A stretch of DNA of 64,000 nt from positions 3,159,501-3,223,500 of the forward strand of contig NZ_BDEL01000001.1 in NCBI RefSeq assembly GCF_001685485.1, written 5' to 3'. Made by a program: the position numbers and the translations under genes. The notes below the pieces were generated by a model that did not search any database, had not been told where the DNA came from, and saw nothing but the letters and a program-made list of their open reading frames with translations. The DNA is from Formosa haliotis (GTDB lineage: Bacteria > Bacteroidota > Bacteroidia > Flavobacteriales > Flavobacteriaceae). This document shows, piece after piece, positions 55,448-64,000 of this stretch (position 1 is its first letter; each line of letters starts with the position of its first letter).

Positions 55448-56683
55448 CTATTTGTGTAAGTATCTGCTAATTATATCTACAGCACCTTTATTTTTTCTGA
55501 CGTAATCTGAATTTTTTTCTCCTGAACTCTTCCTAAAATCGGGATTAGTAATGAGTTTATTTAAAATGTCGTTGAAATCTGCTTGATTATTTACAGAAAA
55601 CATCCCTTGTTTTGCAATCATGGCTTTTGCTTCAGGAAATTTTTCATAATCATTTCCAATAATAATCGGTACACCAAAAACGGCAGCTTCAAGAGTATTA
55701 TGGAGGCCTGTAGATCCCACTGCACCACCAATATATGCTAAATCGGCATAATTGTAAATTTTGGTTAGTATGCCAATTGTATCAATTATTAAAACTTGAA
55801 AATCTTTTAAATCGACAGTGTCTTTGTCAGAAAACAATGCCGTTTTTGCCTTTAAATTAGTTTTAAGCTGCTGAATTTGATTTGGTTTTATATTGTGAGG
55901 CGCAATAATGAATTTTAAATCGTGGGGAGCTTCATTATTTATAAATTGAACTAATAGCGTTTCGTCTTCTGGCCATGTACTTCCTGCTACAAGGCATAGA
56001 TTGTCTTGTTTAAATTCTGCTATAAAATCTAACGTATTATCACTTTTTAATTGATTAGAAACACGATCGAAACGGGTGTCGCCAGACACACTAGTGGCGT
56101 TATAATTTATAGATTTAAGGAGTTGTTTAGAGACTTCATCCTGAGTAAAAATATGTTGGAAAGCAAAAAGGGGGTCCCGCATAAATCCACCATAAGCTTT
56201 AAAAAAGGTTTGTTCTTTTCTAAATAAGGCTGAAATTAATATGGCTTTACCATGTCTGCGTTTTAGTTCGATTAAAATATTGGGCCAGATGTCGTATTTC
56301 ACAAATACCGTAAGTTCTGGATGAACCAGGTCTAAAAACGTTTTGGCATGTTTTTTTGAGTCTAACGGAAGATACACAACACAATCTGCAATGGGGGCAT
56401 TTTTCCTAATTTCATAACCAGAAGGTGAAAAAAAGGATAGCACAACTTTATGGTTTGGGTATACATTTTTTATTTCGGAAAACACAGGGAGACCTTGTTC
56501 ATATTCTCCTAAAGAGGCGCAATGAAACCAAAGTGTTTTATCTTGTAATGAGATGTGCTGCTTTAATATGTCGAACGTGTTTTGTCTCCCTAAAACACCT
56601 AGTTTAATTTTTGGATTAAAAACACTAAGGGCCTTAAGGGCATAATGCGCTAGAAATATGCCGGTATTATAGATAAATCTCAA
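55448..56683 (-). CDS. waaA: 3-deoxy-D-manno-octulosonic acid (Kdo) transferase
   Basis: 411 residues with an N-terminal membrane-associated helix (YNTGIFLAHYALKALSVF). The family signatures are LWFHCASLGEYEQGLPVF, FSPSGYEIRKN, PLDSKKHAKTFLDLVHPELTVFVKYDIWPN, LVAGSTWPEDE, and ADLAYIGGAVGSTGLHNTLEAAVFGVPIIIG. It transfers Kdo to lipid IVA at the inner membrane in LPS core synthesis. Divergent from the sugar aminotransferase gene, an arrangement common in Flavobacteriaceae. Confidence 0.92.
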   Translation of the reverse strand: MRFIYNTGIFLAHYALKALSVFNPKIKLGVLGRQNTFDILKQHISLQDKTLWFHCASLGEYEQGLPVFSEIKNVYPNHKVVLSFFSPSGYEIRKNAPIADCVVYLPLDSKKHAKTFLDLVHPELTVFVKYDIWPNILIELKRRHGKAILISALFRKEQTFFKAYGGFMRDPLFAFQHIFTQDEVSKQLLKSINYNATSVSGDTRFDRVSNQLKSDNTLDFIAEFKQDNLCLVAGSTWPEDETLLVQFINNEAPHDLKFIIAPHNIKPNQIQQLKTNLKAKTALFSDKDTVDLKDFQVLIIDTIGILTKIYNYADLAYIGGAVGSTGLHNTLEAAVFGVPIIIGNDYEKFPEAKAMIAKQGMFSVNNQADFNDILNKLITNPDFRKSSGEKNSDYVRKNKGAVDIISRYLHK

Positions 56684-56839
56684 ATTAAAAATCTTTGTTA
56701 CAAAAATAGGATTTCTTTGGCATAATTTGATTGGTAAACGTTGCTAGTTTTTGTATTTTCGTTAGCTTAATATCCTTAAAGGATGTATTAATATTCATGG
56801 TCCATATTTTTTGGAATGATGGACTTTAATTTCTTTCTT

Positions 56840-57973
56840 ATGAAAAAAATCCAGATGGTTGATCTAAAAGGTCAATATGCTAAAATAAAGGATGTTGTGA
56901 ACGATTCTATCCAAGAAGTTTTAGAAACTACAGCATTTGTAAACGGACCAATGGTTCATAGTTTTCAGAAAAATTTAGAGCACTATTTAAATGTAAAACA
57001 TGTTATTCCGTGTGCTAACGGTACAGATGCTTTACAAATAGCAATGATGGGCTTAGGCTTAAAACCGGGAGATGAAGTTATTACCACCGATTTTACCTTT
57101 GCTGCAACAGTTGAGGTTATTGCATTACTACAATTAACACCTGTTCTGGTAGATGTAGAGCCGGATACGTTTAATATAAATGTTGAAGCGATTAAAAATG
57201 CAATTACACCTAAAACAAAAGCTATAGTCCCAGTACATTTATTTGGTCAATGCGCCAATATGGAGGCTATAATGGAAATTGCTAAAGCACATAATTTATA
57301 TGTCATTGAAGATAATGCGCAAGCTATTGGAGCGACGTATACTTATAAAGATGGCACTAAAGTAAAAGCAGGAACCATAGGCGATGTGTCTGCAACTTCA
57401 TTTTTTCCGTCTAAAAACTTAGGGTGTTACGGCGATGGTGGTGCTATTTTTACCAATAACGACGAGTTAGCACATATTATTAGAGGAATTGTAAATCACG
57501 GTATGTATGAGCGTTATCATCATGATGTGGTTGGAGTAAATTCGCGTTTAGATGCTATTCAAGCCGCCGTTTTAGAAGCTAAATTACCAAATTTAGATAG
57601 TTATAATGATGCGAGAAGAACAGCGGCAAATAAATACGATGCGGCATTTAAAGATGAGGCGAAAATAACGACTCCTTTTAGAAATGGAGCTGAAGATAAT
57701 CATGTGTTTCACCAATACACGCTTAAGGTTAGTGGTGTAGATCGCGATGCCTTAGCAAAGTACTTAAATGAAAATGATATTCCTTGCGGCGTATATTATC
57801 CAATTCCGTTGCATAACCAAAAGGCGTATAAAGACTCACGTTATAACGAAGCCGATTTTAAGGTAACAAACCAATTGGTTAAGGAAGTCATTTCTTTACC
57901 AATGCACACCGAGTTAGACGATGAGCAAATAGATTTTATTACATCAAAAGTAAAGGCATTTATAAATGGATAA
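56840..57973 (+). CDS. DegT/DnrJ/EryC1/StrS-type sugar aminotransferase
   Basis: About 377 residues from ATG 56840; the upstream ATGs at 56816/56819 add an unconserved MMDFNFFL. PLP-enzyme features are PCANGTDALQIAMMGLGLKPGDEV, TDFTFAATVEVI, EDNAQAIGA, and SFFPSKNLGCYGDGGA with Schiff-base Lys192. It makes an amino sugar nucleotide from a keto-sugar, probably for surface polysaccharide. It overlaps galE by 8 bases, so both are one operon. Confidence 0.88.
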   Translation: MKKIQMVDLKGQYAKIKDVVNDSIQEVLETTAFVNGPMVHSFQKNLEHYLNVKHVIPCANGTDALQIAMMGLGLKPGDEVITTDFTFAATVEVIALLQLTPVLVDVEPDTFNINVEAIKNAITPKTKAIVPVHLFGQCANMEAIMEIAKAHNLYVIEDNAQAIGATYTYKDGTKVKAGTIGDVSATSFFPSKNLGCYGDGGAIFTNNDELAHIIRGIVNHGMYERYHHDVVGVNSRLDAIQAAVLEAKLPNLDSYNDARRTAANKYDAAFKDEAKITTPFRNGAEDNHVFHQYTLKVSGVDRDALAKYLNENDIPCGVYYPIPLHNQKAYKDSRYNEADFKVTNQLVKEVISLPMHTELDDEQIDFITSKVKAFING

Positions 57974-58988
57974 AATATTAGTAACGGGAGGTCTCGGATT
58001 TATTGGCTCTCATACGGTAGTTGAACTTCAAAATAAAGGATACGAAGTTATAATTATAGATAACCTTTCAAATTCATCTCGCGATGTGTTGCAAGGTATA
58101 ACAGGAATTACAGGGAAAGAACCCATTTTTGTTGAACTAGATTTAAGAGATAAAAAAGGTGTTCAAGATTTTTTTAATGCGCATAGCGATATAAAAGGTG
58201 TGATTCACTTTGCAGCAAGTAAGGCTGTGGGAGAAAGCGTAGGAAACCCATTATTATATTATGAAAATAATATAAATACCTTGGTGTACGTGCTTCAAGA
58301 GTTAGATAAATTAGAGCATGCAAACTTTATTTTTAGCTCGTCTTGTACGGTTTATGGGCAAGCAGATGAATTACCAATCACGGAAAGTGCTCCTGTAAAA
58401 CCTGCAGAATCACCTTATGGGAACACCAAGCAAATTGGTGAAGAAATAATAAAAGATAGCTGTAAAGTAATTCCAAATTTAAACGCTATTGCTTTACGTT
58501 ATTTCAATCCTATAGGAGCCCATGAAACCGCTTTAATTGGAGAATTACCAATTGGGGTGCCTCAAAATTTAGTGCCATTTATCACACAAACCGCTGTTGG
58601 TTTACGTGAACAACTTTCTGTTTTTGGCGATGATTACCCAACTGCCGATGGGACTTGTATTCGCGATTATATACATGTTGTCGATTTGGCAAAAGCACAT
58701 GTTATAGCCTTAAAACGTTTGTTAGAAGATAAAAATGACTCTAATTTTGAAGTGTTCAATTTAGGAACAGGAACAGGAAGTTCTGTATTAGAAGTTATTA
58801 ATGCTTTTGAACGTGTTTCTGGCGAAAAATTAAATTATAAAATAGCTCCAAGACGAGAAGGCGATGTAATTGCTGCATATGCTAATACAGAAAAAGCAAA
58901 CGATGTTTTAGGATGGAAATCTGAATTAACTTTAGATGATGCCATGAAATCTGCATGGAAGTGGGAGCAGAAAATAAGACAAAAATAA
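57966..58988 (+). CDS. galE: UDP-glucose 4-epimerase
   Basis: 340 residues of the short-chain dehydrogenase type. The NAD-binding GGLGFIGSH is at residues 8-16, the catalytic triad region has SSSCTVYG and YGNTK (Tyr151, Lys155), and YFNPIGAH and ADGTCIRDYIHVVDLAKAH are GalE-specific. It interconverts UDP-glucose and UDP-galactose for surface glycans. Translationally coupled to the aminotransferase upstream. Confidence 0.93.
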   Translation: MDKILVTGGLGFIGSHTVVELQNKGYEVIIIDNLSNSSRDVLQGITGITGKEPIFVELDLRDKKGVQDFFNAHSDIKGVIHFAASKAVGESVGNPLLYYENNINTLVYVLQELDKLEHANFIFSSSCTVYGQADELPITESAPVKPAESPYGNTKQIGEEIIKDSCKVIPNLNAIALRYFNPIGAHETALIGELPIGVPQNLVPFITQTAVGLREQLSVFGDDYPTADGTCIRDYIHVVDLAKAHVIALKRLLEDKNDSNFEVFNLGTGTGSSVLEVINAFERVSGEKLNYKIAPRREGDVIAAYANTEKANDVLGWKSELTLDDAMKSAWKWEQKIRQK

Positions 58989-59016
58989 TAAGTAAAATAT
59001 TTCAGTGTTAATTACT

Positions 59017-59058
59017 AAAAAACCTTCTCTACCATAGCTTGTAAAGGAGGTTTTTTTA
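59017..59058 (+). terminator. Terminator after galE
   Basis: AAAAAACCT pairs with AGGTTTTTT across a ~20-base loop, ending in a T run. Located 29 bases after the galE stop. Confidence 0.7.
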
Positions 59059-59236
59059 TGCTTTTACTGTAGATTTTTACTGCTCTTTTCAACGAAATTG
59101 GGGTAGAAGATTTTTAATTTTAACTTGATTTGATTAAGAATACGCTAAAAAAGGAGTTAAAAGGCTGTCTTTTGGCTCAAATTCTTGTAGTTATGAATTC
59201 ATTTGAGTAAATTCGGGTTAAATGATAAATGATATT

Positions 59237-59428
59237 ATGAAACTGATTACCGTAAAACGGGAGACCGTAGAAGAAAAAAGATTTACTCCAAAAATGGGGG
59301 AGTTAATCGCAAAAGTAACCTATATTAAAATGCTTTTTTTGAATATACCCATTAAAACACTTCATAAGTATAGGGAAACTTATTATGGCGAAGTAAAAGA
59401 TTGTGCAGATTGTGTATTACAAGCATAA
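59237..59428 (+). CDS. Small conserved-looking hypothetical protein
   Basis: 63 residues from ATG 59237 (an in-frame ATG lies at 59222). Sequence MKLITVKRETVEEKRFTPKMG then ELIAKVTYIKMLFLNIPIKTLHKYRETYYGEVKDCADC. A short basic N-terminus, one amphipathic or hydrophobic helix and a C-terminal CADC. It is followed by its own strong terminator, which supports a real gene. Function unknown. Confidence 0.5.
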   Translation: MKLITVKRETVEEKRFTPKMGELIAKVTYIKMLFLNIPIKTLHKYRETYYGEVKDCADCVLQA

Positions 59429-59432
59429 ACAT

Positions 59433-59471
59433 AAAAAATCCTCTAAAATTTAATTTCTAGAGGATTTTTTT
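59433..59471. terminator. Bidirectional terminator
   Basis: AAAAAATCCTCTA pairs with TAGAGGATTTTTT across a 13-base AT loop, between convergent genes. Confidence 0.85.
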
Positions 59472-59481
59472 ATTCAGATTG

Positions 59482-59970
59482 TTATGCTTTTTTCTTGGTC
59501 TTGAAATTAGAAAATAGGAGCAGTCCCATTCCTAGCATAACCGACATATCGGCGACATTAAAAACACCAGTTTTAAAGATTCCTCCAAGATCGATATGAA
59601 GAAAATCGGTTACAGATCCATACATAATACGATCGTATACATTTGCTATTCCACCTCCTATAATGCATGAAAATCCTATTACAGATAGCTTATCTAGCGT
59701 TTTGTTTTTTAAAACATAATAGGTGACATAGCCCAATACGGCAACCGGTAATATGAGTAGGAATAAGCTTTTTAATGTTGGATTTAAATTGCTTCCTAAG
59801 CTTAAAAATGCTCCAGAATTTTCCACATTAGTCAAGATAAATTTATCGCCTATTAATTCGGTAACTTTATGTGGCGTAACATTGGCACGAACAATAAATT
59901 TTGAAATTTGATCGAGTGCAATGTTTAAAACGATTAATCCAAGAATACCAGCTGTTCTTTGTATTTTCAT
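59482..59970 (-). CDS. lspA: Lipoprotein signal peptidase (signal peptidase II)
   Basis: 162 residues with four membrane segments. The two catalytic aspartates are in IANVYDRIMYGSVTDF (Asp113) and FNVADMSVMLG (Asp141). The conserved N-terminal ALDQISKFIV and NVENSGAFLSLG are present. It cleaves prolipoproteins before the lipid cysteine, and would process the island lipoproteins too. Its start overlaps the fabD stop by one base. Confidence 0.93.
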   Translation of the reverse strand: MKIQRTAGILGLIVLNIALDQISKFIVRANVTPHKVTELIGDKFILTNVENSGAFLSLGSNLNPTLKSLFLLILPVAVLGYVTYYVLKNKTLDKLSVIGFSCIIGGGIANVYDRIMYGSVTDFLHIDLGGIFKTGVFNVADMSVMLGMGLLLFSNFKTKKKA

Positions 59971-60866
59971 TAGGCTTCTTTCGCTTCTAAAATTGCAGAA
60001 TCTGTCTCGGCAGTTTTATCGATCTTTTTAACCAAACCTTGTAATACTTTACCAGGACCAACTTCTGTAAAATGTGTTGCCCCATCTGCAATCATATTTT
60101 GAATGGTTTGTGTCCAACGTACAGGAGCGGTTAGTTGAGAAATTAAATTCTCTTTAATTTCATTTTCATCTGTTACAGCGGTAGCGGTTACGTTTTGGTA
60201 TATTGGGCATTTAGGTTTGCTAAATGTTGTGTTTTTTATGGCAGTAGCTAGTTCTTCTCGCGCAGGTTCCATCATTGGTGAGTGGAATGCACCTCCAACG
60301 GGCAATACTAAAGCACGTCTTGCTCCAGCAGTTTTTAAAGCTTCACAAGCCTTTTCTACAGCTTCAGTTTCTCCAGAAATAACTAATTGTCCAGGGTAGT
60401 TGTAATTTGCAGCAACTACTACACCGTCTATAGACGCACAAATGTCTTCCACAACCTTATCTTCTAGTCCTAAAACTGCAGCCATAGTACTTGGCGTTAA
60501 TTCGCAAGCTTTTTGCATAGCTAGCGCACGTTGCGATACTAATTTTAATCCGTCTTTAAAGGTTAAAGCTCCCGCAGCGACTAAGGCAGAAAATTCTCCT
60601 AACGAATGCCCGGCTACCATTTCTGGTTTAAATTGGTCTCCTAGCGTTTTAGCTAATATCACGGAGTGTAAAAATATAGCAGGCTGTGTTACTTTTGTTT
60701 GTTTTAGGTCTTCTGCAGTACCTTCAAACATAATATCTGTAATATGAAATCCTAAAATTTCATTAGCTTGTTCAAATAAGGCTTGAGCCTCGGTAGATTT
60801 TTCATAAAGGTCTAAACCCATTCCTGAGAATTGTGCGCCTTGACCTGGAAATATATATGCGTTCAT
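59970..60866 (-). CDS. fabD: Malonyl-CoA:ACP transacylase
   Basis: 298 residues. The N-terminus PGQGAQFSGMG, the nucleophile elbow GHSLGE (Ser88), GAFHSPMM with the catalytic His, and the final TEVGPGKVLQGLVKK are all present. It loads malonyl onto acyl carrier protein for fatty acid synthesis in the cytosol. Next to lspA in the same direction. Confidence 0.93.
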   Translation of the reverse strand: MNAYIFPGQGAQFSGMGLDLYEKSTEAQALFEQANEILGFHITDIMFEGTAEDLKQTKVTQPAIFLHSVILAKTLGDQFKPEMVAGHSLGEFSALVAAGALTFKDGLKLVSQRALAMQKACELTPSTMAAVLGLEDKVVEDICASIDGVVVAANYNYPGQLVISGETEAVEKACEALKTAGARRALVLPVGGAFHSPMMEPAREELATAIKNTTFSKPKCPIYQNVTATAVTDENEIKENLISQLTAPVRWTQTIQNMIADGATHFTEVGPGKVLQGLVKKIDKTAETDSAILEAKEA

Positions 60867-60910
60867 AGTTGTAAATTTAATGGTTCAAAAATAAGAATAA
60901 AAATAAGAAT

Positions 60911-61483
60911 TTAAATGGTGGTTTCTTCACTGTTATCAATCGTTTTAATAATGCGTGCAGGATTACCAGCAATTACAACATCATCTGGAAAACTTTTAGT
61001 AACTACAGAGCCGGCACCAACTACTACATTATTGCCTAAAGTAACTCCAGGGCAAATAGTACTATGTCCGCCAACCCATACATTATTACCAATAGTGACA
61101 GGTTTGCCATATTCTTTTCCGCTATTTCTAGCTTTGGCTTCTAATGGGTGTGTAGCCGAATACACTTGAACATGTGGGCCAAACATAACATGATTTCCAA
61201 TGGTTACTGGTGCGATGTCTAATATGCAACAATTGAAATTCATAAAAACATTATGGCCAACTTTAATACTGGAGCCATAATCGCAATGAAAAGGAGGTTC
61301 TATCCATAAATTATCGCCAGAATTTAACAGCTTCGTATATAAAGCATCGCGCTCCTTTTTAAAATCGTCTGATAAACTATTGGCTTTTTGAAAAAGTAAA
61401 CGTGCATTATGTCGCTCTTTGGTTAATTCTGGATCTGAAGGTGAGTACATTTCACCAGCCAACATTTTTTCTTTTTCAGTCAT
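60911..61483 (-). CDS. Sugar O-acetyltransferase (maltose/galactoside type, left-handed beta helix)
   Basis: 190 residues. The N-terminal Mac domain (EKEKMLAGEMYSPSDPELTKERHNARLLFQKANSL) is followed by hexapeptide repeats (YGSSIKVGHNVFMNFNCCILDIAPVTIGNHVMFGPHVQVYSATHPL) with the catalytic His in ATHPL, then GNNVWVGGHSTICPGVTLGNNVVVGAGSVVTKS. It uses acetyl-CoA to acetylate a sugar. Typical Maa/LacA length. Confidence 0.88.
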   Translation of the reverse strand: MTEKEKMLAGEMYSPSDPELTKERHNARLLFQKANSLSDDFKKERDALYTKLLNSGDNLWIEPPFHCDYGSSIKVGHNVFMNFNCCILDIAPVTIGNHVMFGPHVQVYSATHPLEAKARNSGKEYGKPVTIGNNVWVGGHSTICPGVTLGNNVVVGAGSVVTKSFPDDVVIAGNPARIIKTIDNSEETTI

Positions 61484-61494
61484 GTGTTGTTTTT

Positions 61495-63053
61495 TTATAG
61501 TCCTACACTTGCTGCCTCAGCACAGCGTTCGCCGTCCATGGCAGCCGAGATAATTCCTCCGGCATAACCACCACCTTCACCACAAGGATATAAACCTTCA
61601 ATTTGTGGGTGTTCTAGTTTTTCGTTTCTTGGAATACTAACTGGAGATGAGGTTCTAGATTCTACGCCTATAACATTTGCTTCAGACGTATAATAGCCTT
61701 TCATTTTTTGTCCGAACGATTCAAATCCGCGGCGCAAACTTTTTCCTATTAATTTAGGTAAAAGCGAGTGTAGGGGTACGCTTTTTATTCCCGGTTGATA
61801 AGACGTAGGGTTTAAATCTGTAGATAACCTACCTTCTACAAAATCGGTTAAACGTTGAGCGGGAGCAACTTGACTTTTGCCGCCAGCGTTAAAAGCTAAG
61901 CGCTCTAAATCTTTTTGATATTCTAAAGCTTTAAGTGCTCCAAAATGTTCGTATTTATATAAATCTTTATCGGCATTTATTTCTACAACAATCCCAGAAT
62001 TTGCATAATCGTTATTTCGTTTCGACGGGGACATCCCGTTTACTACAACTTCGCCATTTGCGGTGGCTGCTGGAACAATAAATCCGCCAGGGCACATGCA
62101 AAAAGAGTACACACCACGATTATTAACTTGCTGTACTAAACTGTATGCGGCAGGAGGTAATAATTCATTGCGATCGCCACTACAGTGATATTGAATAGCG
62201 TCGATAATATGTTGTGGATGTTCTACACGAACTCCCATGGCAAATGACTTAGCTTCGATGGCAACTTTCTTTTATCGAGTAAATAAAAGATGTCTCGAGC
62301 GGAGTGACCCGTGGCAAGTATAACACGGTTTGCGGGTAATTCATCGCTATTTCGTAATTGTATGGCTGTAATTTTATTATCAGATACGGTAAAGTCTGTA
62401 ACTCTAGTTTCAAAATGAACTTCGCCACCGTATTTTAAAATGGTTTCACGAATATTCTGAACTACTTTGGGCAGTTTGTTGGTGCCGATATGCGGATGCG
62501 CATCGACTAAAATTTGATCGGTTGCACCATGATACACCAAGTTTTCGAAAATACGGCGAACATCTCCACGCTTTAAACTTCGAGTATATAACTTTCCATC
62601 AGAATAGGTTCCGGCTCCACCTTCTCCGAAGCAATAATTAGAATCTTCGTTTACAAAATGCTCCTGATTTATGGCTCTTAAATCGCGGCGTCTGTCTTGT
62701 ACATTTTTTCCGCGCTCTAAAACTATGGGTTTAAAGCCAAGTTCTATACAACGTAAAGCAGCGTACATTCCCGCCGGACCAAAACCGATAATATGAATAG
62801 GTTTAGCTTTTGAAACATCTGTATAGTTGAAGGTGTAAGTAGATTGCTCTGGAAGATTTTCCTTGATGTAGACAGCCACTTTATAATTAAAAAATATGGC
62901 AGGTTTGCGGGCATCGATAGATTTTCGAAGCACTTTAACTCCTGTAATATGTTCTTTGGGAATATCTAAAGTTCTTGCGGCCTTACGCAATAAACTGTCT
63001 TTATATTTTGCTTCATCATGAAGGGAAATACGCAGCTGAATCTCTTTTATCAT
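61495..63053 (-). CDS. FAD-dependent NAD(P) oxidoreductase (frame broken at ~62255)
   Basis: Two frames (62223-63053 and 61495-62238) make one ~519-residue protein. The N-terminal part has the FAD site IIGFGPAGMYAALRC and GEGGAGTYSDGKLYTRS. The second has CMCPGGFIVPAATANGEVVVNGMS and CGEGGGYAGGIISAAMDG. Restoring one base in the CCATCG stretch near 62255 gives KRKLPIEAKSFAMGVRVEHPQ, as expected for the family. Disruption of such a conserved flavobacterial gene suggests a sequencing error. Confidence 0.8.
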
Positions 63054-63139
63054 GCTGCAAATTTAATGAAATTTGAAATGATAAAACTCGCAAAGTATAC
63101 AATATCACGTATTTTAAATACGACGCTTTAAAAAGCGTC

Positions 63140-64000
63140 TTAAATGCGTTCGTAGGTTATAAACGAAAACTCATGATCGTTACTCTCATCTTTTGAATGA
63201 AATTTATGGTAGGTTTCTTCCCAAACAGATTTGTCTATTTCAGGGAAGAAGGTATCTGCATCAAAAGTATCGTGAACACGGGTTAATTCTATTTTGTTAG
63301 CAAAAGGTAGTGCCTGTTTGTAAATTTCGCCCCCACCAATAACATACGGATTATAATCTTCTTTAGCGGCATCTAAGGCATCTTGAAAATTATGAACCAC
63401 AACCACACCTAGCGGTGCTTTGTAATTCTCTTGGTAGGTTATAACTATGTGGGTACGGTTAGGTAATGGTTTAGGGAAACTCTCGAAGGTTTTTCTCCCC
63501 ATAATAATACAATGCCCTGAAGTTAACGATTTGAAGCGTTTTAAATCGTCGCTTAAATGCCATATTAGCTGGTTGTCTTTTCCTATGGCATTGTTCTCGG
63601 CCGCGGCGACAATAAGCGTAAGATTTTGCTTTCTACTCAGTTTTTTTTTTTCATCTAGAACAACAGGAGTTTCTGGTTCTAGATTAGGTAAGGTTTTTTC
63701 TAACTTGGCAATGCCTTCTCTTTGTTTAGCAACCAATTTGTCCAATTGCTCTTGTTGCCAACTAGAGCCCATAAACCGGTGAATTACAAATACATTAAAA
63801 GCATGGTAAAGTAAAATTAAGAACCAAAAGCCAACTACAGGTACAAACCAATCTACATTTAAAGGTCTAAAAGATTCTCCAATATGAAGTCCTAAATTAG
63901 CGACAATAATAGCTACAGATCCAATTAGGAATAAGATAAAATGTGTGTATAAACCTTTTTTTTGTTGAATGCGTTTTTGAGCATGTTTAATAAGCTCTAG
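63140..64000 (-). CDS. folA: 2TM domain fused to dihydrofolate reductase, N-terminus beyond window
   Basis: The frame runs without a stop from the right edge. The first ~85 visible residues (LIKHAQKRIQQKKGLYTHFILFLIGSVAIIVANLGL, VGFWFLILLYHAFNVFVIHRFMGSSWQQEQLDKLV) are a 2TM domain, with two membrane helices. A charged linker follows, then a full DHFR domain: LIVAAAENNAIGKDNQLIWHLSDDLKRFK, IMGRKTFESFPKPLPNRTHIVIT, YVIGGGEIYKQAL. The ATG at 63772 would start at the end of the 2TM domain and is less convincing. DHFR reduces dihydrofolate with NADPH. A membrane-tethered DHFR is unusual; a lost base that removed a stop codon is the alternative. Confidence 0.78.
   Translation of the reverse strand, partial: LELIKHAQKRIQQKKGLYTHFILFLIGSVAIIVANLGLHIGESFRPLNVDWFVPVVGFWFLILLYHAFNVFVIHRFMGSSWQQEQLDKLVAKQREGIAKLEKTLPNLEPETPVVLDEKKKLSRKQNLTLIVAAAENNAIGKDNQLIWHLSDDLKRFKSLTSGHCIIMGRKTFESFPKPLPNRTHIVITYQENYKAPLGVVVVHNFQDALDAAKEDYNPYVIGGGEIYKQALPFANKIELTRVHDTFDADTFFPEIDKSVWEETYHKFHSKDESNDHEFSFITYERI

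Noticed and set aside
60217..60747. Open frames antisense to fabD
   Set aside because: Both are mirror frames of a clear fabD gene with no independent start signal or domain.

Overview
The window looks like a low-GC Bacteroidetes chromosome, most likely a marine-type Flavobacteriaceae. The basis is CTnDOT-type Tra proteins, RteC, NVEALA-type peptides, BF3164-type propellers, a 2TM domain, TAnnTTTG promoter boxes, and the absence of Shine-Dalgarno sites. No taxon name can be fixed from sequence reading alone.

Region 1 (1-11951) is part of an integrative and conjugative element. It holds an acyltransferase tail, an RteC-like regulator, an excisionase-like HTH protein, a DnaC-like ATPase, a cell-wall amidase, and a type IV secretion operon traE-F-G-I-J-K-M-N. 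No integrase, relaxase or coupling ATPase is visible, so the element must continue to the left or is incomplete.

Region 2 (about 12000-46000) is a very AT-rich accessory island. Its core is a candidate secreted-peptide system in two blocks. Block A (+ strand) holds a four-cysteine NVEALA-type peptide, a large MG2-like surface protein, a propeller-like lipoprotein, a CxxC lipoprotein, two transglutaminase-like/discoidin proteins, a divergent signal peptidase I, an O-antigen-ligase/TPR membrane protein, and a tripartite RND exporter (adaptor, pump, TolC), followed by a 66-residue HTH protein and a second RND pump. Block B (- strand) is a compact peptide/propeller/CxxC cassette preceded by a decayed copy of the HTH gene. 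A 15-bp motif, TGWCARAATTTGYCC-like, occurs five times at the heads of these units or directly after the HTH genes. A second 25-40 bp element recurs upstream of three genes. The peptides share an ANA|E signal-peptidase-type site unusually far from their membrane segment, so the encoded signal peptidase I is an obvious candidate processing enzyme. The assignment to one system is inference from co-location, shared regulatory sequence and compatible biochemistry.

The island is cut up by mobile DNA: an intact IS256 element with an 8-bp target duplication, an IS5-family element nested inside an IS21 element, two further IS21 remnants, an IS3 remnant and the 3' end of a group II intron.

Region 3 (46097-64000) is ordinary flavobacterial chromosome: a cation/proton antiporter, PBP1A, an aldo-keto reductase, an SSS symporter, a sulfurtransferase, WaaA, a sugar aminotransferase with GalE, LspA, FabD, an acetyltransferase, an FAD oxidoreductase and a 2TM-DHFR fusion. 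At least six single-base losses split genes across the window, including one housekeeping gene, so uncorrected assembly indels should be suspected before calling pseudogenes.
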